A stretch of DNA of 64,000 nucleotides, taken from contig NZ_JAGDZB010000005.1 of the NCBI RefSeq assembly GCF_049116215.1, positions 124,001 through 188,000 on the forward strand, given 5' to 3'. Positions 8,213 to 16,369 of the stretch are shown one piece after another. Position 1 is the stretch's first letter; each line of letters begins with the position of its first letter. A program made the translations under genes and the position numbers. Origin of the DNA: Shimia sp049116215 (GTDB lineage Bacteria > Pseudomonadota > Alphaproteobacteria > Rhodobacterales > Rhodobacteraceae). Under the pieces are notes generated by a model. The model was not told where the DNA came from. It was given only the letters and a program-made list of their open reading frames with translations, and searched no databases.

Positions 8213-8935
8213 TCACACGAAGAACTGGCCACCATTGGCGGAGATGGTGGAGCCGTTGATGAAGCCTGCGTCGTCAGAAGCAAGGAAGGTCACACAGCGC
8301 GCGATCTCTTCTGGCTCACCCAGACGGCCGGTTGGGATCTGGCCAATGATCGAGTCGCGAACTTTCTCCGGCACAGCCATGACCATCTCAGTGGCGATGT
8401 AGCCGGGGCAGATGGCGTTGGCGGTGATACCGGCACGGGCGCCTTCCTGGGCCAGGGATTTCACGATGCCAAGGTCGCCGGCTTTGGTCGCGGCGTAGTT
8501 GACCTGCGCAAACTGACCTTTTTGACCGTTGATCGAAGAGATCACGATGATACGGCCGAATTTGCGCTCGCGCATACCGGTCCAGACAGGGTGCACGGTG
8601 TTGAACACGCCGGTCAGGTTGGTGTCGACCACTTCGTGCCATTGCTCCGGGGTCATTTTGTGGAATGGCGCGTCGCGGGTGATGCCTGCGTTGGCGACAA
8701 TCACGTCGATCGGGCCGAGATCAGCTTCGACCTGTGCCAGACCTGCTTTGGACGCCTCATAGTCGGCCACATTCCATTTGTAGGTCTTGATGCCGGTGGC
8801 CTCGGTAAAGGCGGCGGCCTTCTCGTCGTTGCCAGCATATGTGGCCGCAACGTCGTAGCCTTCGGCCTTCAGTGCTTTTGAGATGGCTTCACCGATACCG
8901 CGGCTGCCGCCGGTGACGAGTGCTACTCTTGCCAT
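8213..8935 (-). CDS. phaB: Acetoacetyl-CoA reductase
   Basis: A 240-residue NADPH-dependent short-chain dehydrogenase that reduces acetoacetyl-CoA to (R)-3-hydroxybutyryl-CoA for polyhydroxybutyrate and the ethylmalonyl-CoA pathway. Visible: TGGSRGIG at 8-15, NAG at 82-84, Ser133/134 in VISSING, Tyr147 and Lys151 in the YxxxK signature, and the PhaB-typical GQKGQFAQVNYAATKAG stretch and SANGGQFFV C-terminus. It follows phaA on the same strand, but a strong terminator and its own operator-like sequence (9017-9030) separate them, so it is probably transcribed independently. Confidence 0.95.
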   Translation of the reverse strand: MARVALVTGGSRGIGEAISKALKAEGYDVAATYAGNDEKAAAFTEATGIKTYKWNVADYEASKAGLAQVEADLGPIDVIVANAGITRDAPFHKMTPEQWHEVVDTNLTGVFNTVHPVWTGMRERKFGRIIVISSINGQKGQFAQVNYAATKAGDLGIVKSLAQEGARAGITANAICPGYIATEMVMAVPEKVRDSIIGQIPTGRLGEPEEIARCVTFLASDDAGFINGSTISANGGQFFV

Positions 8936-9016
8936 GATATTCCTCCAAGTGAGTAAATGCGTTGGTAACTCTGTTACGTTTTTAAATCATGATACGCAAC
9001 ATAATTACGTGATGAA

Positions 9017-9030
9017 TTGCCGCACTGCAG
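9017..9030 (-). promoter_or_regulatory. Half-conserved PHB operator candidate upstream of phaB
   Basis: TTGCCGCACTGCAG, about 80 bp upstream of the phaB start. Its first 12 bases (TTGCCGCACTGC) are identical to the left part of the perfect palindrome upstream of phaA; the right arm is degraded. A PhaR-type repressor site is plausible but unproven. Confidence 0.5.
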
Positions 9031-9071
9031 ATATTTTTTGCTGCTTGTGCGAAAAATGACCTCCCGGTACC

Positions 9072-9102
9072 AAAAAAAGGGCGCCCGATGGACGCCCCTT
9101 TT
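9072..9102 (-). terminator. Rho-independent terminator of phaA
   Basis: On the minus strand: an 8-bp GC-rich stem (arms 9090-9097 and 9079-9086, loop 9087-9089), flanked by pairing A/T bases, then seven T residues (complement of 9072-9078). It lies 26 bp past the phaA stop and separates phaA from phaB. Confidence 0.9.
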
Positions 9103-9128
9103 CTTTTCAAATGCAAAGGGGCGCAGGC

Positions 9129-10307
9129 TTATGGACGCTCAAGGCACATGGCCACACCCATGCCGCCGCCGATGCAGAGGGTTGCGAGACCTTTTTTGGC
9201 GTCGCGACGCTTCATTTCAAACAGCAGCGTGTTCAGGATACGTGCACCAGATGCGCCAATTGGGTGACCAATGGCGATGGCGCCGCCGTTTACGTTCACA
9301 ATCTCAGGGTTCCAGCCCATGTCTTTGTTCACGGCACAGGCCTGTGCGGCAAAGGCTTCGTTGGCTTCAACCAGATCCAGTTCCTCTGCGGACCAGCCAG
9401 CCTTGTCCAGCGCCTTGCGGGAGGCGTAGATCGGGCCAACACCCATGATGGATGGGTCCAGACCAGCGGTGGCATATGATGCGATGCGGGCCAGAGGCTC
9501 GATGCCACGCTTTTCAGCTTCCTCTGCGGTCATCAGCAGAGCACCTGCGGCGCCATCATTGAGGCCGGATGCGTTGGCTGCGGTTACGGTGCCGCCGTCG
9601 CGAACAAAGGCCGGACGCAGTTTCTGCATGGCTTCCATGGTGGCGCCGTGGCGGATGTACTCGTCGGCATCCACAACGATGTCGCCTTTGCGGGTCTTCA
9701 CGGTGAACGGCACAATTTCATCAGCGAATTTGCCAGCTTTTTGAGCGGCTTCAGCTTTGTTTTGCGAGGCCACGGCAAAGGTGTCCTGGTCTTCGCGGCT
9801 GATCTGCCATTTCTCTGCGACGTTTTCGGCGGTCTGGCCCATGTGGTAGCCGTTAAACGCATCCCAAAGACCGTCACGGATCATCGAATCGATGTATTTC
9901 ACGTCGCCCATTTTGGTGCCCGCACGCAGGTGTGCCACGTGTGGGGACAGGGACATGTTTTCCTGACCACCGGCGGCCACAATGGAGGCGTCACCCAGTT
10001 GAATGTGTTGCGCGGCCAGAGCCACGGCGCGTAGACCGGAGCCACACACCTGATTGATGCCCCAAGCGGCGCTTTCGATTGGCAGGCCAGCGTTGACGTG
10101 TGCCTGGCGGGCCGGGTTTTGACCTTGGCCACCGGTCAGAACCTGACCGAGAATGGTTTCAGAGACGTCCGCCTTGTCGATGCCGGCACGCTCTACCAGT
10201 GCTTGCAGCACAGTGGCGCCGAGATCATGTGCGGGGGTGTTGGCGAACGAGCCGCTGAAGCTACCCACGGCGGTCCGTGCCGCGGAAGCAATCACTACGT
10301 TGGTCAT
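9129..10307 (-). CDS. phaA: Acetyl-CoA C-acetyltransferase (beta-ketothiolase)
   Basis: A 392-residue thiolase that condenses two acetyl-CoA to acetoacetyl-CoA. Active-site Cys88 sits in NQVCGSG; the C-terminal GHPIGASGARI and CIGGGMG blocks carry the catalytic His and second Cys. Start chosen at the ATG at 10307, with GAGGA 8 bases upstream; a TTG two codons earlier is possible. Biosynthetic thiolase assignment rests on length and on phaB next door. The promoter region holds a perfect 17-bp palindrome (10404-10420). Confidence 0.95.
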   Translation of the reverse strand: MTNVVIASAARTAVGSFSGSFANTPAHDLGATVLQALVERAGIDKADVSETILGQVLTGGQGQNPARQAHVNAGLPIESAAWGINQVCGSGLRAVALAAQHIQLGDASIVAAGGQENMSLSPHVAHLRAGTKMGDVKYIDSMIRDGLWDAFNGYHMGQTAENVAEKWQISREDQDTFAVASQNKAEAAQKAGKFADEIVPFTVKTRKGDIVVDADEYIRHGATMEAMQKLRPAFVRDGGTVTAANASGLNDGAAGALLMTAEEAEKRGIEPLARIASYATAGLDPSIMGVGPIYASRKALDKAGWSAEELDLVEANEAFAAQACAVNKDMGWNPEIVNVNGGAIAIGHPIGASGARILNTLLFEMKRRDAKKGLATLCIGGGMGVAMCLERP

Positions 10308-10403
10308 ATGCAAATCCTCTACAAAATGCTGAACAAAGCATGTGCGGGACCGCCCCCCTCAGGCAACCCGCAGAACTCCGTTTCCGTAGCGTCAATAGCG
10401 TAT

Positions 10404-10420
10404 TTGCCGCACTGCGGCAA
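10404..10420. promoter_or_regulatory. Perfect palindrome upstream of phaA (operator candidate)
   Basis: TTGCCGCA, C, TGCGGCAA: a perfect inverted repeat of 8-bp arms with a one-base centre, about 97 bp upstream of the phaA ATG. TGC/GCA-containing palindromes are the kind of site bound by PhaR repressors of PHB genes; binding is inferred. Confidence 0.6.
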
Positions 10421-10509
10421 CGGTCAGGCTGTCACAGGTCTAAAGTCGCACGCAAGAAAGCGCCCATGGTAGGCCGGCGCTTCTTTGTAGATTGGATCTG
10501 AAACTGGAT

Positions 10510-11403
10510 TTAGGCCGCGTCGCTTTTGCGCTGTTTCCAGGGCGGCGAGATCGTCGGCGCGCCAAAGGCGAAGCCTTGCAGGCAGTCAAACCCAAGATCC
10601 GCCATCATCTGCGCATCGGCCGGGCTTTCAATGCGGCTGGCGACAGAGTGCATGTCAAACCGTTCACAGATTGCCGCGACCGCGGAGGCAATCACCTGAT
10701 TGCTGCCATCTTGGGAAATATTGCGGCTGAAGCTGCCGTGCAGTTTGATAATGTCAAAATCAAAATCACGGAACACGGTCAGCGTGGTCAGGCCGGCACC
10801 GTAGTCATCCAGCGCAAAAGACATGCCTTTGACCTGCAATTCTTCCATGAAACCTTGGACAATTTCAGGCACTTGCACGACGGATTTTTCGGAAATTTCA
10901 AAGATCAACCGTTCAGGAACGGTGGCGGCACGGGTCAGGCCCCGCTGCAGGCAGTCCATCCACGGCGCATAGCCAATTGAGCGGGCTGACATGTTGATCG
11001 ACAGGCGCAGACCTGGCTGTTCGGCCAGGGCTTGTAAGCCAAGTTCGAGCGCCAGCACGTCAAGTTGGCGGCCCAGTTCGGTGTCTTCGACGGCCCCCAT
11101 AAAATCCTTGGCTGGAATAATGCGGCCGGTTTCGTCCAGAACCCGCACCAGACCTTCGTAGAAGGCGGGGCGTTTGGTGTTGGAGGCCTGAACAACCGGT
11201 TGGTAGGCGAGCATCACCTGTTTGTGCGCAATTGCCTCGCGGACCATGTCCAGCGTGGAGGAATCCCGTGTGTCCAGGGCGTAAGCCAGCGGGCTGCGAT
11301 GCTCTTGCTTCGCGCCAGCCTTGCGTTTCTTTTTCTTTGGGCGATCCATAGCAAGCTTCCCATCATCCCATTTAGCAGCGTGCCCATTTAAGAACACAGA
11401 CAT
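10510..11403 (-). CDS. EAL-domain protein with altered catalytic site
   Basis: A 297-residue protein: a lysine-rich start (RPKKKKRK at 21-28), then an EAL cyclic-di-GMP phosphodiesterase domain. Counterparts of the catalytic residues of RocR are visible: EGL at 83-85, Asn137, Glu169, Asp199-Asp200 in DDYGAG, Lys220 and Gln276. But the AEGVE motif reads ASRIE, so the proposed general-base glutamate (RocR Glu352) is Ser256. The spacing from Lys220 (36 residues) fixes this position. The protein may therefore bind rather than hydrolyse cyclic-di-GMP. No GGDEF or membrane segment is seen. A second in-frame ATG (residue 19) is possible. Confidence 0.85.
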   Translation of the reverse strand: MSVFLNGHAAKWDDGKLAMDRPKKKKRKAGAKQEHRSPLAYALDTRDSSTLDMVREAIAHKQVMLAYQPVVQASNTKRPAFYEGLVRVLDETGRIIPAKDFMGAVEDTELGRQLDVLALELGLQALAEQPGLRLSINMSARSIGYAPWMDCLQRGLTRAATVPERLIFEISEKSVVQVPEIVQGFMEELQVKGMSFALDDYGAGLTTLTVFRDFDFDIIKLHGSFSRNISQDGSNQVIASAVAAICERFDMHSVASRIESPADAQMMADLGFDCLQGFAFGAPTISPPWKQRKSDAA

Positions 11404-11440
11404 GAACCATGTCTTAAAATGGCGGTTTGACGGGGCGCTG

Positions 11441-11466
11441 AACAGGGGTGTTTTAGCCCTGTTTTT
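11441..11466. other. Hairpin between secreted-protein gene and EAL gene
   Basis: AACAGGG (11441-11447) and CCCTGTT (11457-11463) form a 7-bp stem with a 9-base loop and a T-run on the plus strand. Both flanking genes are on the minus strand, where no T-run follows, so it may be only a weak terminator of the upstream gene or a leader hairpin of the EAL gene. Confidence 0.4.
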
Positions 11467-11542
11467 AACTAACTTAAGGCGAATAGAGGGTGGTGAACCA
11501 ACACTGCGCCATAGGGCTTAAGAAGCGGTTTCCACGGCAAAG

Positions 11543-12160
11543 TCAGTGGGAGATGTGCACAATGTGACAGGTTTGACGTGCCGGACTCGACAACAGTGGC
11601 AGGAGGTCCTGTGGGGCGTCTCGCAGCAGTTTCACCGAGGCTTTGGCGCAACGATGGAGCGCTTGTTCACGGGCCACAACTGGCGACGCTTCGGCCCAAG
11701 AATAGCCAATCGCCCCGTTGTCCGCGACGGCAAAGGCACCGGAGCGTTTCTTGTTTTGCAGCTTTTTGTATTCGCGAAACTCTTTGTTGGCCGCGTGGGA
11801 CAGGGTCACGCCAAAGGCGGTGCGATCAAAGTCCTTGGGCACGCTGCGCGCGTATAGGACACAGTAGTCAGGATTGCGTGACTGCTGGTGGCACAGGGTT
11901 TGCGCGTAGGCTTCGGCGAGCCAGAGAGAGTTGGCGTTGGCGTGCACGCCAGCGTGGCGTTCCGGGCGGTTGATGTAGATCGCGCCGAAGTAGTCGGATT
12001 TGCGCTTGAACTGGCGGAAGGCGGCGCGAGCGTCGCCGCGCAGCTCAAACCGTTTTACCATCTCGATCTTGGTGTGCCTGCCGTGCTGCTGGATGTCTTG
12101 CGCGGCAAGGTGGGCGGGGGCGCCCAACAGGAGAAAGAAAGCCAAGGCGTGGCGGATCAT
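11543..12160 (-). CDS. Secreted protein of unknown function
   Basis: A 205-residue protein with a clear signal peptide (MIRHALAFFLLLGAPAHLAA, cleavage near AAQ at 21). The mature part contains YFGAIYINRPERHAGVHANANSLWLA, four cysteines, and a basic middle (KEFREYKKLQNKKR). Two domain halves each mention a small hydrophobic glycine segment (YFGAIYI; GAFAVADNGAIGYSWA), as in calcium/DUF4189-like periplasmic folds, but I do not recognise the family. It is followed by the EAL gene on the same strand, 140 bp on, and preceded by tlpA on the same strand. Function not assigned. Confidence 0.75.
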   Translation of the reverse strand: MIRHALAFFLLLGAPAHLAAQDIQQHGRHTKIEMVKRFELRGDARAAFRQFKRKSDYFGAIYINRPERHAGVHANANSLWLAEAYAQTLCHQQSRNPDYCVLYARSVPKDFDRTAFGVTLSHAANKEFREYKKLQNKKRSGAFAVADNGAIGYSWAEASPVVAREQALHRCAKASVKLLRDAPQDLLPLLSSPARQTCHIVHISH

Positions 12161-12203
12161 GTGCGTCTCTTCTTATGTGCCAGTCGTCAGGGCTTTGGGT
12201 GGA

Positions 12204-12806
12204 TCAGGAGTCCCCCATGGCGATTACGGCGGTGAGGATAGCACGGGCGTTTTCGCTAGACCAGTCCGCATCCCCTTGTAAACGTGCAATTTCCTTGCCG
12301 TCGCGGTCCATAATGATGGTGGCGGGCAGACCAAAGACGGCCATTTCCCGTGCTACGAATTGCTTGGGGTCGCGGTGCAAGGGGAGGTTGTCGACGCCAA
12401 TTTCGTCAAAGAACTTCTGCATCGCCGGGACCATGTTGCGGCCGGTGGCCAGGGTCACCACCTCAAAGTCTGCGCCACTCAGCTCGGATTGCAATTCCGA
12501 CAGCATCGGCATTTCGTGGCGGCAAGGCGCACACCAGGTGGCCCAGAAGTTGAGGAGCACCACTTTACCTTTGTAGTCGCCCAGGGTGGCTTCGCCGCCG
12601 TCTTCCGTGATGAAGCTGTTTTGCGAGACCTCTTTGGGGGCGGAGTGGAAGTTCAATTTGCGCATGTCGCCGTCGCGCATATCGACCACGGCGGAAAAGT
12701 CGCGGGTTTCAGCCTCAGCTGAGGGTTTCAGGGCAACAAAGGACAGGGCGGCAATTGCGATTGCTGCCAAGCCTGTATACACCAGCGCGGACCCATTTAC
12801 TTTCAT
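12204..12806 (-). CDS. tlpA: TlpA-family thiol:disulfide interchange protein
   Basis: A 200-residue membrane-anchored periplasmic thioredoxin. Residues 8-26 form an N-terminal signal anchor (ALVYTGLAAIAIAALSFVAL); the redox motif WCAPC has Cys92 and Cys95 within NFWATWCAPC, and the cis-proline region is GLPATIIMD. Such proteins reduce periplasmic disulfides, e.g. for cytochrome c or cytochrome oxidase assembly. Start at 12806 has GGAGGGAAG directly upstream; longer in-frame starts would run into argH. It is divergent from argH with only 22 bp between the two start codons, so promoters must overlap the opposite coding regions. Confidence 0.9.
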   Translation of the reverse strand: MKVNGSALVYTGLAAIAIAALSFVALKPSAEAETRDFSAVVDMRDGDMRKLNFHSAPKEVSQNSFITEDGGEATLGDYKGKVVLLNFWATWCAPCRHEMPMLSELQSELSGADFEVVTLATGRNMVPAMQKFFDEIGVDNLPLHRDPKQFVAREMAVFGLPATIIMDRDGKEIARLQGDADWSSENARAILTAVIAMGDS

Positions 12807-12828
12807 CTTCCCTCCAAAAGGGCTTCTC

Positions 12829-14223
12829 ATGACCAAAGATACCTCAAACCAGATGTGGGGTGGCCGTTTTGCCGCCGGACCGGATGCCATTATGGAAGCG
12901 ATCAACGCGTCTATTGGCTACGATCAACGTATGGCGGCGCAGGACATTGCTGGCTCTCGGGCCCATGCGGCGATGCTCGCCAAGACAGGCATCCTGACAG
13001 ATAGCGATGCCGAAGCCATTCGGGAAGGGCTTCTCACAGTCTTGTCAGAGATTGAAAGCGGCAATTTTGAATTTTCCACCGCGTTGGAAGACATTCACAT
13101 GAATGTGGAAGCGCGACTGAAAGAGATCATTGGCGAGCCTGCGGGCCGTTTGCACACGGGGCGGAGCCGGAATGATCAGGTGGCGACGGACTTTAAATTG
13201 TGGGTACGGGACCAGATTGATGCGGCAATTGCCGGGATCGAAGCGTTGATCCGTGCCTTTGTGTCGCAGGCGGAAGCGGGTGCGGATTGGGTGATGCCGG
13301 GCTTTACGCATTTGCAGACCGCGCAGCCAGTGACCTGGGGCCACCATATGATGGCCTATGTTGAGATGTTTGGCCGCGACCTGAGCCGTTTCAAAGACGC
13401 GCGGGAGCGGATGAATGAGTCGCCATTGGGCGCGGCGGCATTGGCAGGCACGTCTTTCCCGATTGACCGTGAGATGACCGCCAAGGCGCTGGGATTTGAC
13501 CGTCCGGCGGCAAACTCTCTGGACGCGGTGGCGGACCGTGACTTTGCGCTGGAATTCCTGTCGGCCTCCAGCATCTGCGCCATGCACTTGAGCCGCTTTG
13601 CCGAAGAGCTGGTGATCTGGTCCTCCGCGCAGTTCCGCTTTGTCACATTGTCTGACCGCTTCTCCACCGGCAGCTCAATCATGCCGCAGAAGAAGAACCC
13701 GGATGCGGCAGAACTAATCCGAGCGAAGATCGGCCGGATTTTTGGTGCGAACACCGCGCTTTTGATGGTGATGAAAGGCCTGCCGCTGACGTATTCCAAA
13801 GACATGCAGGAAGACAAAGAGCAGGTCTTTGATGCGGCGGACAACTTGATGCTGGCGCTGGCAGCGATGGAAGGCATGGTCAAAGACATGAATGCCAACC
13901 AGGACAGCCTGGAAGCGGCGGCGGGCAGCGGCTTCTCCACCGCAACGGATCTGGCCGACTGGCTGGTACGGGCGCTGAACATGCCGTTCCGCGATGCGCA
14001 CCACGTGACCGGTTCGCTGGTGGCGATGGCGGAAAGCAAAGATTGTGACCTGCCGGGTCTGACGTTGGAAGACATGCAGTCCGTGCATGCTGCGATTACC
14101 GAAGATGTGTTTGGCGTGTTGGGCGTGCACAACTCGGTGTCCTCGCGCATGTCCTACGGTGGCACCGCGCCAACCCGCGTGCGTGAGCAGATTGCCGCTT
14201 GGAAAACCAAGCTGGATGGCTAA
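12829..14223 (+). CDS. argH: Argininosuccinate lyase
   Basis: A 464-residue member of the fumarase/aspartase superfamily that cleaves argininosuccinate to arginine and fumarate, the last step of arginine synthesis. The signature GSSIMPQKKNPD starts near residue 282 and contains the catalytic serine loop; the N-terminal MWGGRF and HTGRSRNDQVATD blocks are argH-specific. Start ATG at 12829 follows an AAGGG; it is only 22 bp from the divergent tlpA start. Cytoplasmic tetramer in known members. Confidence 0.97.
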   Translation: MTKDTSNQMWGGRFAAGPDAIMEAINASIGYDQRMAAQDIAGSRAHAAMLAKTGILTDSDAEAIREGLLTVLSEIESGNFEFSTALEDIHMNVEARLKEIIGEPAGRLHTGRSRNDQVATDFKLWVRDQIDAAIAGIEALIRAFVSQAEAGADWVMPGFTHLQTAQPVTWGHHMMAYVEMFGRDLSRFKDARERMNESPLGAAALAGTSFPIDREMTAKALGFDRPAANSLDAVADRDFALEFLSASSICAMHLSRFAEELVIWSSAQFRFVTLSDRFSTGSSIMPQKKNPDAAELIRAKIGRIFGANTALLMVMKGLPLTYSKDMQEDKEQVFDAADNLMLALAAMEGMVKDMNANQDSLEAAAGSGFSTATDLADWLVRALNMPFRDAHHVTGSLVAMAESKDCDLPGLTLEDMQSVHAAITEDVFGVLGVHNSVSSRMSYGGTAPTRVREQIAAWKTKLDG

Positions 14224-14362
14224 GCCCTCGGGGAGATGACGCCAAAAGGCGGTGTTTCCCCTTTTCAATCCGTGCGGTTTTTCCGTATGGTAGGGGCGTC
14301 GACGGCGGTTGCACTGGGGGTGCAACAGGTCCTGTTGGCGCTGCTGCCATGGGAGACCCCAC

Positions 14363-14560
14363 ATGTTTCGCGTTGTTTTTGCCTGTTTGAGTTTGGCTGT
14401 TGTGTCCGCCTGTGGTGTGGACGGAGAGCCCTGGACGCCGCGAGCTAACGCCAATATCGGAATCGGCTCAGACGGGGTGCACACATCCGGCAGCGTGGGT
14501 GTGACCAATGGCACGGTGAGCATTTCTGTTGGTGGTGGATGCCGTTGGTACGGCTGCTAA
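14363..14560 (+). CDS. Small outer-membrane-type lipoprotein
   Basis: A 65-residue lipoprotein: MFRVVFACLSLAVVSAC with lipobox VSAC, so lipidation is predicted at Cys17, then a Gly/Ser/Thr/Val-rich mature part (IGIGSDGVHTSGSVGVTNGTVSISVGGGCRWYGC). The repeated G-V-x-x-G pattern suggests a small beta-rich fold. GGGAG lies upstream at about 8 bases. It sits between argH and lysA, an arrangement common in Rhodobacterales, but its role is unknown. Confidence 0.75.
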   Translation: MFRVVFACLSLAVVSACGVDGEPWTPRANANIGIGSDGVHTSGSVGVTNGTVSISVGGGCRWYGC

Positions 14561-14616
14561 GCGCTTAGCCCCTTGAAAGCACATCCCTAATCAGGACATT
14601 CTGATCCGGAGCAAAG

Positions 14617-14650
14617 GCGGCGCCGTATCTGAGGTGCCGCTTACTTTTTT
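14617..14650 (+). terminator. Terminator after small lipoprotein gene
   Basis: GCGGCGCC (14617-14624) and GGTGCCGC (14633-14640) form an 8-bp stem with one G-T pair and an 8-base loop; TTACTTTTTT follows. It lies only 16 bp before the next start codon. Confidence 0.8.
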
Positions 14651-14665
14651 GGGATTGGGGAACAC

Positions 14666-14983
14666 ATGTCACCTTTGCGCTGGGTATTTCTGGGATTGGT
14701 CATTTGGGGCGCGATTCATCCGATGATGTATTTTGGTCCGTGGATCGCTGAAAACGGCTTGGACCTTCAGGCGATGGTGGCGCTGTGGAAAGCGAACAAT
14801 GCGGTGACTGGACTGTACTGGGACCTGGTGATCTCTGCCATCACGCTAAACGTTTGGATTTTGGTAGAGGTGTGGGTGCGGCGCAATTGGATTGCGCTTT
14901 TGGCGATTCCGGCGACCTGGATGATTGGTGTGAGCTGTGGCTTGCCGCTTTATCTGTTCCTGCGGGCCAAACCGGTGAAGTAA
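14666..14983 (+). CDS. DUF2834 inner-membrane protein
   Basis: A 105-residue protein with three hydrophobic segments (WVFLGLVIWGAIHP, LVISAITLNVWILV, IALLAIPATWMIGVSCGLPLYLFL) and a conserved tryptophan-rich pattern, matching the size and pattern of DUF2834. No catalytic residues are visible and no substrate can be proposed. It follows a terminator and precedes lysA by 84 bp in the same direction; whether they are co-transcribed is uncertain. Confidence 0.75.
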   Translation: MSPLRWVFLGLVIWGAIHPMMYFGPWIAENGLDLQAMVALWKANNAVTGLYWDLVISAITLNVWILVEVWVRRNWIALLAIPATWMIGVSCGLPLYLFLRAKPVK

Positions 14984-15067
14984 GTCGGCTTAGGAGCATT
15001 GATCGGCGCTGCGCCGCGGCGTATGAGGGAGACCGAACGACGCTAGCGGCACGCAGGAGACGGCACT

Positions 15068-16348
15068 ATGGATCATTTTCTTTATCGCGACGGGGAGTTG
15101 TTTGCCGAAGATGTGCCGGTGAAGGAAATCGCCGCGCAGGTTGGCACGCCGTTCTACTGCTACTCCACCGCGACCTTTGAACGTCACTTCCGTCTGTTTG
15201 ATGAGGCGCTGGAAGGCACGGATCATCTGGTGTGTTACGCCATGAAGGCGGCCTCCAATCAGGCGATCCTGAAAACCCTTGCGGCGTTGGGCGCGGGCAT
15301 GGATGTGGTGTCGGGCGGCGAGTATGCGCGCGCCAAGGCCGCTGGCGTGCCGGGTGACAAGATTGTGTTCTCCGGCGTGGGCAAAACCGAAGACGAGATC
15401 GAACTCGCGCTGACCGGCGGCATCCGTCAGTTCAACGTGGAGAGCGAGCCGGAGATGGCGGCCATCAGCGCCGTGGCCAGTCGATTGGGTGTTGAGGCGC
15501 CAATCACCATTCGGGTGAACCCGGATGTGGATGCCAAAACCCACGCCAAAATTGCGACGGGGAAGTCTGAGAACAAATTTGGCATCCCGATTAGCCGCGC
15601 CAAAGAGGTGTACGCGCTGGCAGCGTCTTTGCCGGGCCTGAAGGTGATTGGCATTGATGTGCACATCGGCAGCCAGTTGACCCAGTTGGAGCCGTTTGAG
15701 GCCGCTTACAAAAAGGTGGCCGAGCTGACCGAGCAGTTGCGGGCCGAAGGGCATGACATCAAGCGGTTGGATCTGGGCGGTGGCCTGGGCATTCCGTATG
15801 AGCGCTCCAACTCTGCACCGCCACTGCCGGTAGAATATGGTGCGATGGTGAAGCGAGTACTGGGTCATCTAAACTGTGAGATCGAAATTGAGCCGGGCCG
15901 TTTGATTGCGGGCAACGCGGGCATCATGGTGTGCAAGGTGATCTACGTGAAATCCGGTGAGGACCGCGAGTTCCTGATTGTGGACGGGGCGATGAACGAC
16001 CTGATCCGCCCGGCGATGTATGAAGCGCACCATGATATTGTGCCGGTCGTTGAGGCCGAACCGGGGCAAGAGCCTGCGCAATATGACATCGTGGGGCCGG
16101 TTTGTGAATCTGGCGACACCTTTGCCAAGGGGCGCAACATGGCGCAGCTTGCCGATGGAGATTTGATCGCGTTTCGCAGTGCGGGGGCTTATGGCGCAGT
16201 GATGGCCAGCGAGTACAACACGCGGCCGCTGATCCCCGAGGTTCTGGTGAAGGACGATCAATTTGCGGTTATCCGCCGACGTCCAACCTATGAAGAGATG
16301 ATAAACCGCGATAGCATCCCAGAGTGGCTGGATCAGACCAGCGACTAA
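15068..16348 (+). CDS. lysA: Diaminopimelate decarboxylase
   Basis: A 426-residue PLP-dependent fold-III decarboxylase that forms L-lysine from meso-diaminopimelate. The PLP lysine is Lys60 in CYAMKAASN; the HIGSQL, EPGRLIAGNAG and CESGDTF blocks (about residues 347-352) mark the substrate site, and AGAYG near the C-terminus is the usual last motif. Start ATG at 15068 follows GCAGGAGACGG. It lies just upstream of TIGR02302 on the same strand (21 bp), as in many Rhodobacterales. Cytoplasmic. Confidence 0.96.
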   Translation: MDHFLYRDGELFAEDVPVKEIAAQVGTPFYCYSTATFERHFRLFDEALEGTDHLVCYAMKAASNQAILKTLAALGAGMDVVSGGEYARAKAAGVPGDKIVFSGVGKTEDEIELALTGGIRQFNVESEPEMAAISAVASRLGVEAPITIRVNPDVDAKTHAKIATGKSENKFGIPISRAKEVYALAASLPGLKVIGIDVHIGSQLTQLEPFEAAYKKVAELTEQLRAEGHDIKRLDLGGGLGIPYERSNSAPPLPVEYGAMVKRVLGHLNCEIEIEPGRLIAGNAGIMVCKVIYVKSGEDREFLIVDGAMNDLIRPAMYEAHHDIVPVVEAEPGQEPAQYDIVGPVCESGDTFAKGRNMAQLADGDLIAFRSAGAYGAVMASEYNTRPLIPEVLVKDDQFAVIRRRPTYEEMINRDSIPEWLDQTSD

Positions 16349-16369
16349 GAGCCAACCGATAGGAGCGCC

